A stretch of 64,000 nucleotides of DNA from Bacteroidia bacterium (GCA_022072225.1 JAJVIC010000001.1:186001-250000); one strand, 5' to 3'; positions 1 through 9,097 are shown, counted from the stretch's first letter. Program-made: numbers and translations. Notes: a model not told the origin generated them from the sequence alone.

Positions 1-456
1 GAAGGAATAGGCAAACAGATACATCCTCATTTCAATACCTATGAATTCATTCGCCCGTATGGCAGAAAAATTATAGAAGAACAATTTTCGCCCAAAAGCC
101 TTTTTAACGAAGCTCTCTACCGGGCCGAACAAATGACTGACTTTGCCAGCGGCCTGCCCCGCGACCTTAAAGAGCTGATGGCAAAACTCAAAAAAGGAAA
201 AATACATTTTGAAATAGAACACCAGGGCTACGGCTACCTCCTCAAAAAGTGGGATAGCCTTACCAACCGCCTTGTAATAACCTTGCTCATCTTTGCTTTT
301 ATTATTGGCTCAGCTATATCCATGACAGCCAATTGGGGACCTGATATGCCCCGCGAATACGGTATTCCCGTAATAAGCCTCTACGGTTTAATCTGTGCCG
401 GAGTGCTTGGCCTAATGCTCTTCTATTCAGTACTGCGCAGAAGAGTGTATAAATAA
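1..456 (+). CDS. UbiB/AarF (ABC1) family protein, C-terminal part
   Basis: This reading frame is already open at base 1, so the gene begins outside the window. The visible 151 residues start with EGIGKQIHPHFN, which resembles the C-lobe of ABC1/UbiB/AarF atypical kinases. They end in two hydrophobic membrane-spanning segments (about residues 90-115 and 122-145) and a basic tail (RRRVYK), the usual C-terminus of membrane-anchored UbiB proteins. Family members support ubiquinone or menaquinone biosynthesis or related lipid handling through an ATP-binding fold. The catalytic motifs are not visible, so the assignment rests on the C-terminal architecture. The gene converges on the yihY-like gene, with 15 bases between the stop codons. 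Confidence 0.75.
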   Translation, partial: EGIGKQIHPHFNTYEFIRPYGRKIIEEQFSPKSLFNEALYRAEQMTDFASGLPRDLKELMAKLKKGKIHFEIEHQGYGYLLKKWDSLTNRLVITLLIFAFIIGSAISMTANWGPDMPREYGIPVISLYGLICAGVLGLMLFYSVLRRRVYK

Positions 457-471
457 TCTGCTCTGGAAAAA

Positions 472-1398
472 TCAGTCAGTTCCGTGCTTTGCATTATTAA
501 TGCTCGCATTCAGTTCAAACCCTATGAGCAAAATCATAGAGTTAAACTGTATCCACAGCAGAATAATAATAAGCGCACCAATAGAACCATAAAGTTTGTT
601 ATATTGACTGAAATTGTCAATAAAAAACGAGAAGCCCAGCGAAGCTACAATAGTAAGCAGCGTTGCCACCGTAGAACCAACCGAGAAAAAACGGTAGCGC
701 GTTTTGCGCGAAGGCCCGAAATAATAAAGTATGGAAATAGCGAAAAAAATAAGCGCGATAATCACCAGCCACTGTCCCGCAGTTAGTAGGTAAAAGGTAA
801 ATGCTTCCTTAATAAATCCCCGCGCCTCAAAAAAATTAATCGTCTTTTGTCCGAAAATAATAAGCAGAATAGCCGTGAAAGTGAGCACTGAAAGAATAAT
901 GGTAATCATAATCGAATAAAGGCGCTGTATCAATGGCGGTCGGGTTTCTACGGTGTGGTAGGTTTTATTAAAAGCATCCATCATGGCATGAACCGCATTG
1001 GTTGAAAAATAAAGCGCCACAATAAAACCGATGGAAAGCAGCCCCGAGCGTTGTTGTTTAATAATATCTTCCAGCGTTGAACTGGCAGCGTTGTAAGCAT
1101 CTTCGGGCATAAGGTCGCTGAGTATGATAAGCAACTGGTCCTGGAAGCCTTCAACAGGGATATAAGCAATCAGTGTAAAAATGAAAATTATAGCCGGAAA
1201 AATGGCAAGAAAAAAGTCAAATGAAAGTGCCGAAGCCCTTGTTTGCAGCGAACCTTTTTGTAGTCCGCGAATAAAAAAGTCGGCTACATTGTAAAGCGGA
1301 ATTCCGTCAAACCCGGGCAGAATAATTTTTTTGGTAAGGTTCAGAAACGTTACTACCGGGAGCCAGTTCAGGAATTTTTGTTTCAGCTTTTTTAGCAT
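472..1398 (-). CDS. YihY/BrkB family inner-membrane protein
   Basis: A 308-residue polytopic membrane protein with about six hydrophobic segments after a basic N-terminus. The SLQTRASALSFDFFLAIFPAI stretch near residues 50-70 is typical of YihY/BrkB proteins (once mis-called ribonuclease BN). Their function is not settled; export or transport roles have been proposed. The length is normal for the family. The gene lies 18 bases downstream of nadC on the same strand and is probably the last gene of the operon DUF4783-nadC-yihY. Confidence 0.85.
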   Translation of the reverse strand: MLKKLKQKFLNWLPVVTFLNLTKKIILPGFDGIPLYNVADFFIRGLQKGSLQTRASALSFDFFLAIFPAIIFIFTLIAYIPVEGFQDQLLIILSDLMPEDAYNAASSTLEDIIKQQRSGLLSIGFIVALYFSTNAVHAMMDAFNKTYHTVETRPPLIQRLYSIMITIILSVLTFTAILLIIFGQKTINFFEARGFIKEAFTFYLLTAGQWLVIIALIFFAISILYYFGPSRKTRYRFFSVGSTVATLLTIVASLGFSFFIDNFSQYNKLYGSIGALIIILLWIQFNSMILLIGFELNASINNAKHGTD

Positions 1399-1416
1399 AC
1401 TTATTTTTCCTTACGC

Positions 1417-2256
1417 TTATGGAGAAGTTGCTTTAAGGCTTAAATCTAAACTATTGATGTGGTGCGTAAGCGCACCCACCGAAATAAAATCAACACCGGT
1501 TTCGGCATAGGCGCGTATGTTGCTTTCGTTTATACCACCCGATGCTTCTGTTTCGTATTTCCCGTTTATGAGTGCTACAGCCTCTTTAAGCTTTTCGGGT
1601 GTGAAGTTGTCCAGCATAATGCGGTGAATCCCGCCTATGGCAAGCACCTCACGTACATCGTCAAGCGTTCGGGTTTCAACTTCAATACGCAGGTTCAGTT
1701 TTTTTTCTTTCAGGTAGTGCTGTGTTTTTTCAATCGCTTTGGTAATTCCACCGCAAAAATCAATGTGGTTGTCTTTGAGCAAAATCATGTCGTAAAGACC
1801 AAATCGGTGATTTTCGCCACCACCCGTTTTTACGGCCAATTTTTCAATTTCTCTTAAAAGAGGTGTTGTTTTGCGTGTGTCTAACAGTTTAGCTTTTGTA
1901 TGTTTAATAAGTTGATTCAATTGCTTTGTTTTGGTAGCAATGCCGCTCATGCGCTGCATAAAATTAAGTACTACGCGTTCGCTTTTCAGAATGGAAAGTT
2001 CAGAGCCCGTAACTTCCAGCACCACATCACCCGGATTTATTTCAGCGCCATCATTAATGAAAATAGTTACCTGAAGATTTTTGTCAGCAAAGTGAAAAAT
2101 GTTTTTTGCAAGTTCCACACCGGCAATAATTCCTTTTTCTTTTACCAGAAGTCTTGCTGTTCCTGTTTTTTCTTTGTCAATGCAGGCAAGCGAAGTGTGG
2201 TCGCCACTGCCAATATCTTCTTCCAATGCAGCGGTAATAATCTGGTAGAGGTACAT
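1417..2256 (-). CDS. nadC: Nicotinate-nucleotide pyrophosphorylase (carboxylating)
   Basis: A 279-residue quinolinate phosphoribosyltransferase, which converts quinolinate and PRPP to nicotinate mononucleotide in de novo NAD synthesis. Diagnostic motifs include LLDTRKTTPLLREIEK and KTGGGENHR (about residues 125-152), the substrate-binding LLKDNHI segment, and a C-terminal EASGGI barrel motif. The length matches the family (about 280-290). It lies between the DUF4783 gene (16 bases upstream) and yihY (18 bases downstream). No nadA or nadB is seen in the window. Confidence 0.97.
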   Translation of the reverse strand: MYLYQIITAALEEDIGSGDHTSLACIDKEKTGTARLLVKEKGIIAGVELAKNIFHFADKNLQVTIFINDGAEINPGDVVLEVTGSELSILKSERVVLNFMQRMSGIATKTKQLNQLIKHTKAKLLDTRKTTPLLREIEKLAVKTGGGENHRFGLYDMILLKDNHIDFCGGITKAIEKTQHYLKEKKLNLRIEVETRTLDDVREVLAIGGIHRIMLDNFTPEKLKEAVALINGKYETEASGGINESNIRAYAETGVDFISVGALTHHINSLDLSLKATSP

Positions 2257-2272
2257 CTTTTTTTGAAAAGGT

Positions 2273-2665
2273 TTAGTCTTCTTTATCTTCGAAGCGCAAC
2301 TGATGAATTAAGTATGATTCACCGCTTTTGCGCAATAAATAATAGGTTCTGAAAGATTTAGCAGATGTTAAATCACCGATTGTATAAAGTGAATTGTCCT
2401 GCGAAGTTCCCTGGTGCATTACTTTGTAATCTTTTACAGGATTTTTGGTGAAAAAATCTTTCACCATCATTTCGGCTTGTGCCTTGCTGTAGGTGCCCGA
2501 TTTGTCGCCAATAACCAGTTCAACATTGGGTGCAAAATATTTTGCAAGCTCTTTGGAGTTGCCCACTTTTATGGCGGTAGTAATGTTCTCGTTTATGCCC
2601 GGAAACAGGTTGGCAAAAACACTGGTGCTGAACAGGAATAACAGAATAATGCTTGTTTTTTTCAT
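2273..2665 (-). CDS. Secreted DUF4783 family protein
   Basis: A 130-residue exported protein. I chose the ATG at 2665 (MKKTSIILLFLF), which gives a proper signal peptide ending near VFA-N; the longer frame adds only 14 residues without a signal character. The mature part has the SnoaL/NTF2-like look of DUF4783 proteins of Bacteroidota: FPGINENITTAIKVGN near the start and a C-terminal YYLLRKSGESYLIHQLRFE. The function is unknown, and the protein is probably periplasmic. It is the first gene of the minus-strand nadC operon. Confidence 0.8.
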   Translation of the reverse strand: MKKTSIILLFLFSTSVFANLFPGINENITTAIKVGNSKELAKYFAPNVELVIGDKSGTYSKAQAEMMVKDFFTKNPVKDYKVMHQGTSQDNSLYTIGDLTSAKSFRTYYLLRKSGESYLIHQLRFEDKED

Positions 2666-2732
2666 CTTAATTAATTGTGTTTGGAATGATTTCAAAAACC
2701 AAGCCAAACAGGTAAGGGCAAATGTAATAATT

Positions 2733-2740
2733 TATATTTG
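2733..2740 (+). promoter_or_regulatory. Bacteroidota -7 promoter box upstream of rlmH
   Basis: TATATTTG is an exact match to TAnnTTTG and ends 27 bases before the rlmH ATG at 2768. No clear -33 TTG is visible at the usual distance. Confidence 0.6.
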
Positions 2741-2767
2741 CAAGCATTAGCAGTAAACGCAGCGGAT

Positions 2768-3241
2768 ATGAAGATAAAATTTATGGTAGTAGGCGAAACC
2801 AATATGAAGTTTGTGGAAGCAGGTTGCGCTGAATTTTTCAACCGGCTGAAACATTATTCCGATTTTGAAATGCAGGTGATTACCCCGCCCAAAAACTCGG
2901 CAAAAATGGAAGTTGCTGAATTGAAAAACAAGGAAGCTGAAAATATACTGGTAAAAGTTCAGCCTTCCGATTTTGTGGTTCTGTTAGATGAAAAGGGAAA
3001 CACATTTTCATCAGTTGAGTTTGCTGCCTTTTTACAAAAACGAATGAACACCGGAATTAAAAATTTGGTGTTTGTTGTTGGTGGTGCGTTTGGTTTTTCG
3101 GAAAAAATGCATGAACGGGCAGACTCAAAGTTGTCGCTTTCTAAAATGACTTTTTCTCACCAATTAATCCGTTTGATTTTTGCGGAACAATTATACAGAG
3201 CGTTCACAATTCTCAGGAATGAGAAGTACCACAATGAGTAG
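2768..3241 (+). CDS. rlmH: 23S rRNA (pseudouridine-1915-N3)-methyltransferase RlmH
   Basis: A 157-residue SPOUT methyltransferase that uses S-adenosylmethionine to methylate pseudouridine 1915 in helix 69 of 23S rRNA. The start at 2768 (MKIKFMVVGETN) matches the family length of about 155-157; a frame from 2738 would overlap the promoter. The SAM-binding knot is visible as FVVGGAFGFSE. The C-terminus LSLSKMTFSHQLIRLIFAEQ followed by LYRAFTI is characteristic. It converges on the glycosyltransferase gene. Confidence 0.97.
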   Translation: MKIKFMVVGETNMKFVEAGCAEFFNRLKHYSDFEMQVITPPKNSAKMEVAELKNKEAENILVKVQPSDFVVLLDEKGNTFSSVEFAAFLQKRMNTGIKNLVFVVGGAFGFSEKMHERADSKLSLSKMTFSHQLIRLIFAEQLYRAFTILRNEKYHNE

Positions 3242-3271
3242 CCTCTCCCTAACCCTCTCTATAGGAGAGGG
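3242..3271. terminator. Hairpin between rlmH and glycosyltransferase
   Basis: CCTCTCC at 3242-3248 can pair with GGAGAGG at 3264-3270. Alternatively CCCTCTC at 3253-3259 pairs with GAGAGGG at 3265-3271. The hairpin lies between two convergent stop codons and overlaps the last codons of the glycosyltransferase. There is no clean U-tract, so terminator function is inferred from position. Confidence 0.4.
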
Positions 3272-4490
3272 AATTATAAATCGCCAAATATTTTTTTACT
3301 CCTTCTTCTAACGAGTAATATTTTTCGGCAGCAGCGCGCAGCTTTTCGGGTGGAGTTTGTAAGAGTGAATCAAGTTGTGAAATTACCTTGTCGTATTCCG
3401 CATCATTTAATTTGTCAATTAATAAACCCGATTGTGTATCGCGCACAATGCGATCTACATCACCAACACCTGAGTTGCAAACAACAGGAATTTCCATGCC
3501 TAGAATCTCACCATGTTTGGTAGGTGAGGAGCCTTTTTTGGAAAAAAGAGGCTGAATAAAAAATAAAGAGAATTTACTGAGCAGAATAAAATATGGCACT
3601 TCGTTTCGGGTAGCTTTTCGTATGATAAATTTGTCTTTCGGTATGTTTAGCTTTTCAACTCTGTCGAGTATTTCAGATGGATTGTCGCCTGTGATGAAGA
3701 GGAATTTTGCTCCCGGCTTTTTTAGTAATAATCGTTTAAAAAAACTCAGCATTTCATCGGGTAAATACCATGTTCCTACAGAACCGAGATAAGAAACTAC
3801 AAAATCATTTTCTGTAATTCCAAGCTCAGTTCTGTAGTTCGATAGTTGATTTTGCTCAATATTGGTTTTTGAAAAATGCTCCAAATCGGCACAACAAGGA
3901 ATTACTTCCACACGAACAGGTTGATTTTTCAGGTGTTTCCATGAATGGATGATTTCTTTTCCTGCCTGTGTTAAACTTACGGTGTAGTCGGCATTTTCCA
4001 GAAAATCCTGTTCCTTTTTTTTAAAATATAAGTAAACACGATTGAAAATCGGGTTACTTCTGTTCCATAGCCCTCCATCTACACGCTCATCAGCAAAGAA
4101 GGCGCGCATATCAAAAATAAATTTGATGCCATATTTCTTTTTCAGAAACTCACCCACTAATGAAGTGATGTAGCTGCGGCAATGGACTATTTTGAAATTC
4201 TTCTGCTTGTGAAGTTCTTCTGCCTTTTTTCTTAATTGATAAATATCCCAAAGGGTTGAGAGCACCGGTGGTTTCGGAGTATAGGAAAGCGGTTGCCAGT
4301 CAATTCCTAATGATTTTATTTGTTCGCCTGTGGCTTTTCCTGTTGCTTCAAACTTTTCTTTTTTCTCAAAACTGACCAGCGTAATGGAATAACCTGCTTT
4401 TGTAAGTCCTGCCAGATAAGGCAATACCTGTGACTGCCCGAGCGGGTCAGTCATGCCGTCATAGGAGAGATAGAGGACTTGGGTTTTCAA
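3249..4490 (-). CDS. Glycosyltransferase (GT4-like)
   Basis: A protein of about 413 residues with a two-domain GT-B look. The N-terminus is QVLYLSYDGMTDPLGQSQVL, and the C-terminal half carries a donor-site region FSKKGSSPTKHGEILGMEIP followed by VVCNSGVGDVD. This resembles family 4 glycosyltransferases, which build surface polysaccharide or glycolipid. Acceptor and sugar are unknown. No ATG is suitably placed: candidates are TTG at 4490 or 4502. I prefer 4490 because homologous proteins begin a few residues before VLYLSYDG, and because a promoter box occupies 4500-4507. It stands alone between convergent rlmH and the divergent phosphohexomutase. Confidence 0.8.
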   Translation of the reverse strand: MKTQVLYLSYDGMTDPLGQSQVLPYLAGLTKAGYSITLVSFEKKEKFEATGKATGEQIKSLGIDWQPLSYTPKPPVLSTLWDIYQLRKKAEELHKQKNFKIVHCRSYITSLVGEFLKKKYGIKFIFDMRAFFADERVDGGLWNRSNPIFNRVYLYFKKKEQDFLENADYTVSLTQAGKEIIHSWKHLKNQPVRVEVIPCCADLEHFSKTNIEQNQLSNYRTELGITENDFVVSYLGSVGTWYLPDEMLSFFKRLLLKKPGAKFLFITGDNPSEILDRVEKLNIPKDKFIIRKATRNEVPYFILLSKFSLFFIQPLFSKKGSSPTKHGEILGMEIPVVCNSGVGDVDRIVRDTQSGLLIDKLNDAEYDKVISQLDSLLQTPPEKLRAAAEKYYSLEEGVKKYLAIYNSLSYREG

Positions 4491-4499
4491 ATTAGGTGG

Positions 4500-4507
4500 C
4501 AAAATTA
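4500..4507 (-). promoter_or_regulatory. -7 promoter box of the glycosyltransferase gene
   Basis: The minus strand reads TAATTTTG, an exact TAnnTTTG, nine bases before the proposed TTG start at 4490. This implies a very short or absent 5' leader. Confidence 0.5.
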
Positions 4508-4555
4508 TTTAAATAATCTGCCTCTTTGTTTTATTTTGCACTCAAATAAAACATT

Positions 4556-5965
4556 ATGAGCGATATAAAATTTGGAACAGATGGGTGGCGTGCTATTATT
4601 GCCAAAGAATTCACGGTTGAAAATGTTGCCCGTGTAGCGCATGCTGCTGCTTTGTGGCTCATTGCCACCAATAAAAACAAAGCGGTGGTTGTTGGTCACG
4701 ATTGCCGTTTTGCAGGCGAACTGTTTGCCGAAACCACAGCAAAGGTTATGGCTTCAAATGGCATCAAAGTTTTTCTTGCTAAAGGTTTTGTTTCTACTCC
4801 TATGATTTCGCTTGGAGCTTTAACTTACAAAGCAGGTGTTGGTGTAATTATTACGGCAAGTCATAATCCGCCTGTTTACAATGGTTTTAAGCTGAAAGGC
4901 AGTTATGGTGGTCCTTTGCTGGAAGAAGATATTGCTGAAGTAGAGAAATATATTCCCGAAAAAAATATAATTGATTTAGATAGCATCAATCTTGAAAGCC
5001 TTGTAGTTAAAGGTCAGGTTGAGTATGTTGCGCTTGAAACGCTGTATTGCGAAAAATTGGAGCAGAATTTTGACATCAAAGCCATTCAGAATTCAAAATT
5101 CAATCTGGCTTATGATGCAATGTATGGTTCGGGACAAAATGTTATCAAACGTTTGTTGCCCGATATTACTTTGCTGCACTGCGAAGAAAATCCATTGTTT
5201 GGCGGTATTCCACCTGAGCCGATACACCGAAATTTGCAGGAATTTTCAAAGCTGCTTAAGCAAAACGGAAGTATTCATTGCGGTTTGGTAACGGATGGTG
5301 ATGCTGACCGAATTGGTTTGTATGATGGCGAAGGAAATTTTGTGGATTCGCATCACATATTGCTTTTGCTTATTCACTATTTACATAAATACAAAGGCAT
5401 GACTGGAAAGGTTTGCACGGGTTTTTCTTCGTCTGTTAAAATAGCAACACTGTGTAAGCATTACGGGTTGGAATTAGAAATTGTGAAGATTGGTTTCAAA
5501 CATATTTGTGGCATCATGCTAAAAGAAGATGTGTTGGTAGGTGGCGAAGAAAGTGGCGGAATAGCTGTGAAAGGGCATATTCCCGAACGCGATGGTATCT
5601 GGAACGGTATGTTGATTTTTGAAGCAATGGTAAAAACCGGAAAGACTTTGAGAGAACTGATTGAGGAGATCTATTCCATCACTGGCTCATTTGCTTTTGA
5701 GCGTATTGATTTATCCATTCCTGAAACGCTGAAACAACAGATTATTACTGATTGCAGAAGCAACAAATTCTCTGCATTCGGAAAATATAAAGTTGAAAAA
5801 GCAGAAACGCTTGACGGCTTTAAATATTATTTCAATGACAGTGAGTGGCTCATGATTCGTCCTTCGGGAACAGAGCCGGTGTTGCGCACTTATGCCGAGT
5901 CTCATACTAAGGAAGAAGCGTTTGCAATATTGAGCTCGGCACGCGAAACGCTCGGTATCGGTTGA
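4556..5965 (+). CDS. Phosphoglucomutase/phosphomannomutase family protein
   Basis: A 469-residue alpha-D-phosphohexomutase that moves a phosphate between C1 and C6 of a hexose. All four domain signatures are present: the phosphoserine loop TASHNPP (Ser102), the metal loop DGDADRIG (about 245-252), the sugar-binding loop GGEESGG, and the phosphate-binding RPSGTEP near the C-terminus. Substrate (glucose, mannose or glucosamine phosphate) cannot be fixed from the sequence. The 3' end overlaps the convergent small membrane gene by 64 bases. Confidence 0.93.
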   Translation: MSDIKFGTDGWRAIIAKEFTVENVARVAHAAALWLIATNKNKAVVVGHDCRFAGELFAETTAKVMASNGIKVFLAKGFVSTPMISLGALTYKAGVGVIITASHNPPVYNGFKLKGSYGGPLLEEDIAEVEKYIPEKNIIDLDSINLESLVVKGQVEYVALETLYCEKLEQNFDIKAIQNSKFNLAYDAMYGSGQNVIKRLLPDITLLHCEENPLFGGIPPEPIHRNLQEFSKLLKQNGSIHCGLVTDGDADRIGLYDGEGNFVDSHHILLLLIHYLHKYKGMTGKVCTGFSSSVKIATLCKHYGLELEIVKIGFKHICGIMLKEDVLVGGEESGGIAVKGHIPERDGIWNGMLIFEAMVKTGKTLRELIEEIYSITGSFAFERIDLSIPETLKQQIITDCRSNKFSAFGKYKVEKAETLDGFKYYFNDSEWLMIRPSGTEPVLRTYAESHTKEEAFAILSSARETLGIG

Positions 5966-6315
5966 GGTTTATTGATGAAAAGGTGGAACACTATTCCGCC
6001 TGCTGAATAGGCTACGAAATCAAGAGCATCTGCAATATGCCGACTTGATTGCAAAGGAAGTATCAGTTCAAAAACAATGGAGCAATAAGTAACTGCAATA
6101 ATCGTGTGCCACATACTGAAAACATAATTCTCGCTTTTGAAAATAAATTGACGTTGAATAAATAATGCAGGAGTAAGTATCACAATCATGCAAAAGAAAT
6201 CGTCCATGTAGGCATGAATGAAGGGTATGTAATATCCAAATAACTCAACTGATTTATTAATAGCCGACAAAACTGTACAGGATACGAATAATGGATTAAG
6301 CAATAGTTTTTTCAT
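5902..6315 (-). CDS. Small polytopic membrane protein, unknown function
   Basis: A 137-residue protein with about four hydrophobic segments. The motif YIPFIHAYMDDFFCMIVILT is conserved-looking for a small Bacteroidota membrane family. The start MKKLLLNPLFV at 6315 is supported by a 4-base ATGA overlap with the stop of the upstream zinc-ribbon gene, which indicates translational coupling. The last 20 or so residues are encoded antisense to the end of the phosphohexomutase gene, so the C-terminus may be unconstrained. No function is recognised. Confidence 0.7.
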   Translation of the reverse strand: MKKLLLNPLFVSCTVLSAINKSVELFGYYIPFIHAYMDDFFCMIVILTPALFIQRQFIFKSENYVFSMWHTIIAVTYCSIVFELILPLQSSRHIADALDFVAYSAGGIVFHLFINKPQPIPSVSRAELNIANASSLV

Positions 6316-6599
6316 CCGGCAAGTGTGGTAAAAAGCCAGAGAAAAAACGAAACTGTTGCCATGTAAATTACATTGGCTATCCAAAAGATTTTTCGTGCTG
6401 AAAGCATCAAAATATTATCTCCCGGCTTAGGAACTGAAAACGAGTTTTCGTCATTCAGTTTCTGTTGTTTTTCAAAGTATTCCAAATCGTTGATGGTCCG
6501 TTTATCCAGCAATTCACCACAGTGTTCGCATTTATCTGTAAGTTGGTGACTCCAACTTGTCCACTGATTACAATCGGGGCATTTTTTCTGAGTTGCCAT
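6312..6599 (-). CDS. Zinc-ribbon membrane protein
   Basis: A 95-residue protein with two CxxC knuckles at the N-terminus (CPDC near residue 8 and CEHC near residue 24), a linker and one C-terminal transmembrane helix (about residues 70-93). This looks like a tail-anchored zinc-ribbon protein with the ribbon in the cytoplasm. Its stop overlaps the start of the next gene by four bases, so the two are likely made together and may interact. The function is unknown. Confidence 0.75.
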   Translation of the reverse strand: MATQKKCPDCNQWTSWSHQLTDKCEHCGELLDKRTINDLEYFEKQQKLNDENSFSVPKPGDNILMLSARKIFWIANVIYMATVSFFLWLFTTLAG

Positions 6600-6615
6600 A
6601 TGATATATTTTACTG

Positions 6616-6623
6616 CAAAGCTA
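6616..6623 (-). promoter_or_regulatory. -7 promoter box of the zinc-ribbon operon
   Basis: The minus strand reads TAGCTTTG, an exact TAnnTTTG, sixteen bases before the ATG at 6599. Confidence 0.5.
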
Positions 6624-6696
6624 TACACAAATGGAATTGTTTTTATGTACAGAACAAAATGTTTTATTTATTGTTATGTTGCAAATCCAAAACCAT

Positions 6697-9081
6697 ATGA
6701 AAAATCTAGTTTTCATTGCTTTTTTGTTTTCAACCCTGTCTGTTTTCAGCCAGACAGGAATTATAAAAGGGCGTGTTTTTAATGTCAAAAACAATGAACC
6801 CATTCCGTTTGCAAACGTTGTTATTCAGGGAACGGGAAGCGTTGTTTTATCGGATATAGAGGGCAACTACAGCATTGAGAACCTGAAGCCCGATTTGTAT
6901 AATATTGAGGTTTTCATTGTGGGGTTTAAGAAAAAATCGGTTGTTGAAATACAGGTTTTTAATAATAAACCTGCTGTGATTGACCTTGCGCTGGAAGAGG
7001 ATGTTAAAACACTTGAAGAGGTGAAAATTACAGTTTCACCATTTAAGAAAACTGATGAAAGTCCGCTATCATTGCGTACCATTGGTGTGTCTGAAATAGA
7101 GCGCAATCCCGGTGGTAATCGCGATATTTCAAAGGTGATACAATCGCTGCCCGGTGTGGCTTCGGGTGTTTCGTTTCGTAACGATATTATTATTCGCGGT
7201 GGTGCGCCCAACGAAAATCGTTTTTACTTGGATGGCATTGAACTGCCTAACATTAATCATTTTGCCACGCAAGGTTCATCGGGCGGACCGGTGGGTATGA
7301 TAAATGTGAACTTTATCCGCGAGGTAGATTTTTATTCAGGTGCGTTTCCGGCTGCCCGCGGAAATGCTTTGAGTTCGGTTTTTGAATTCAGGCAGAAAGA
7401 CCCGCGCACCGACCGTATTGGAGGAAATTTTACTCTTGGCTCCTCTGATTTTGGTCTGACATTGGAAGGTCCCATTTCTAAAAAGCAATCGTTTATGTTT
7501 TCGGCAAGACGTTCGTATTTGCAGTTTTTGTTCAAAGCTTTACAACTTCCTTTTTTGCCAACCTACAACGATTTTCAGTTGAAGTATAAAATCAAAGTAA
7601 ACGACAAAAACGAAATTAACATCATTGGGTTAGGAGCTATTGATGATTTTGTTCTGAATAAAGAAGCCAACGAAACCGAGGAGCAGCGGTATATTCTCGA
7701 GGTTATTCCCGTTAGCGAGCAATGGAATTATACCGTTGGCGCTAACTGGAAAAATTTCCGTGAGAACGGATATTCACTCCTGGTAGCCAGCCGAAACCAG
7801 TTGAGCAACACCGCCACCAAATACAGAAGCAATGATGAAAGTGTAGACAGCAACCTGTTGCTGAAATACAACTCGCAGGAAATTGAAAATAAGTTGCGAT
7901 TTGAAAATAATTTTTTCAAAAATGGTTTTCGTCTTAATTACGGGGCAGCTTATGAATTTGCTCAATACACCAACAGCACTTACAGTAAATTTTCGCTGCT
8001 TGACGGAACTACCGGTATTAAAGATTTTGACTCGGAACTCAACTTCCATAAATATGGAGTGTTTGCACAACTGAGTAAGAAATTATTCAGTGAGCGTTTG
8101 TCGCTTTCGCTCGGTTTGCGGGCAGACGGCAACAGTTATTCAGATGACATGAGCAATCCGCTGAAACAATTTTCGCCAAGGTTTTCTGCGGCTTACAGCA
8201 TCAGTGAACGCTTCAGTATTAATTTTAATACGGGAAGATATTTTCAGTTGCCTGCATATACTGTTTTGGGTTTCAGAAATAATAACAATGAGTTGGTAAA
8301 CAAGACTAATAATGTGAGCTACATTATGTCTGACCATGTGGTAGCGGGCTTTGAATACAACTCTAAAAGCAATGCTAAAATTACCATTGAGGGATTTTAT
8401 AAAGTTTATAAAAATTATCCTTTTCTGCTGAAAGACTCTATTTCGCTTGCCAATCTGGGCGCTGATTTCGGAGTAATCGGCAATGAGGGTGTTACTTCCA
8501 CTTCCAATGGAAGAAGTTATGGTATTGAATTTCTTGCGCAGCAAAAACTGTTCAAAGGTTTTTACGGAATTGTTGCCTACACATTTGTGCGCAGTGAATT
8601 TGAAAATCGTAACGGTGATTTAATCCCTTCTGCATGGGACAATCAACACATTGTTGCTCTGACAGGAGGCAAAAAGTTTAAACGAAACTGGGAAATAGGA
8701 GTGAAGTGGCGTTTTCTCGGAGGCGCGCCCTATACGCCTTACGATGTGCAAACCACCGCACTGAAGCAAGTTTGGGACATCAACAAACAAGGAGTGTTTG
8801 ATTACACACAACTCAATTCCCAACGGCTGAATTCGGTGCATCAATTGGATATGCGTGTTGACAAAAAATACTTCTTTAAAAAATGGGCACTGAATATTTA
8901 TCTCGATATACAGAATGTGTATAATTTCAAGGCAAACCTGCAGCCGCGCATAGATGTAGTGCGCAATGCAGATGGAAGCATTGCTACCGACCCTAATGAT
9001 GCTTCGCGTTATCTAACCAAAGAAATTCCCAACACTACAGGCACGCTTATTCCTTCTATAGGAATAATCATTGAACTATAA
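6697..9081 (+). CDS. TonB-dependent outer-membrane receptor with carboxypeptidase-like N-terminal domain
   Basis: A 794-residue outer-membrane protein. The ATG at 6697 gives a clean signal peptide (MKNLVFIAFLFSTLSVFSQ). A carboxypeptidase-regulatory-like domain follows (GIIKGRVFNVKNNEPIPFAN, about residues 20-100), then a plug (IIRGGAPNENRFYLDGIELP) and a beta-barrel ending in an aromatic-flanked strand (GIIIEL). Such receptors import large or scarce ligands using TonB energy. There is no SusD partner, so it is not a classic SusCD pair; the ligand is unknown. The DUF2279 gene follows 16 bases later. Confidence 0.9.
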   Translation: MKNLVFIAFLFSTLSVFSQTGIIKGRVFNVKNNEPIPFANVVIQGTGSVVLSDIEGNYSIENLKPDLYNIEVFIVGFKKKSVVEIQVFNNKPAVIDLALEEDVKTLEEVKITVSPFKKTDESPLSLRTIGVSEIERNPGGNRDISKVIQSLPGVASGVSFRNDIIIRGGAPNENRFYLDGIELPNINHFATQGSSGGPVGMINVNFIREVDFYSGAFPAARGNALSSVFEFRQKDPRTDRIGGNFTLGSSDFGLTLEGPISKKQSFMFSARRSYLQFLFKALQLPFLPTYNDFQLKYKIKVNDKNEINIIGLGAIDDFVLNKEANETEEQRYILEVIPVSEQWNYTVGANWKNFRENGYSLLVASRNQLSNTATKYRSNDESVDSNLLLKYNSQEIENKLRFENNFFKNGFRLNYGAAYEFAQYTNSTYSKFSLLDGTTGIKDFDSELNFHKYGVFAQLSKKLFSERLSLSLGLRADGNSYSDDMSNPLKQFSPRFSAAYSISERFSINFNTGRYFQLPAYTVLGFRNNNNELVNKTNNVSYIMSDHVVAGFEYNSKSNAKITIEGFYKVYKNYPFLLKDSISLANLGADFGVIGNEGVTSTSNGRSYGIEFLAQQKLFKGFYGIVAYTFVRSEFENRNGDLIPSAWDNQHIVALTGGKKFKRNWEIGVKWRFLGGAPYTPYDVQTTALKQVWDINKQGVFDYTQLNSQRLNSVHQLDMRVDKKYFFKKWALNIYLDIQNVYNFKANLQPRIDVVRNADGSIATDPNDASRYLTKEIPNTTGTLIPSIGIIIEL

Positions 9082-9085
9082 TTTT

Positions 9086-9093
9086 TAGTTTTG
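9086..9093 (+). promoter_or_regulatory. -7 promoter box before the DUF2279 gene
   Basis: TAGTTTTG is an exact TAnnTTTG, four bases before the GTG start at 9098. Transcription would begin at or near the start codon (leaderless). Confidence 0.45.
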
Positions 9094-9097
9094 GCTC

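Noticed and set aside
484-786. 100-residue plus-strand frame antisense to yihY
   Set aside because: It is a shadow of a well-supported membrane protein gene on the other strand.
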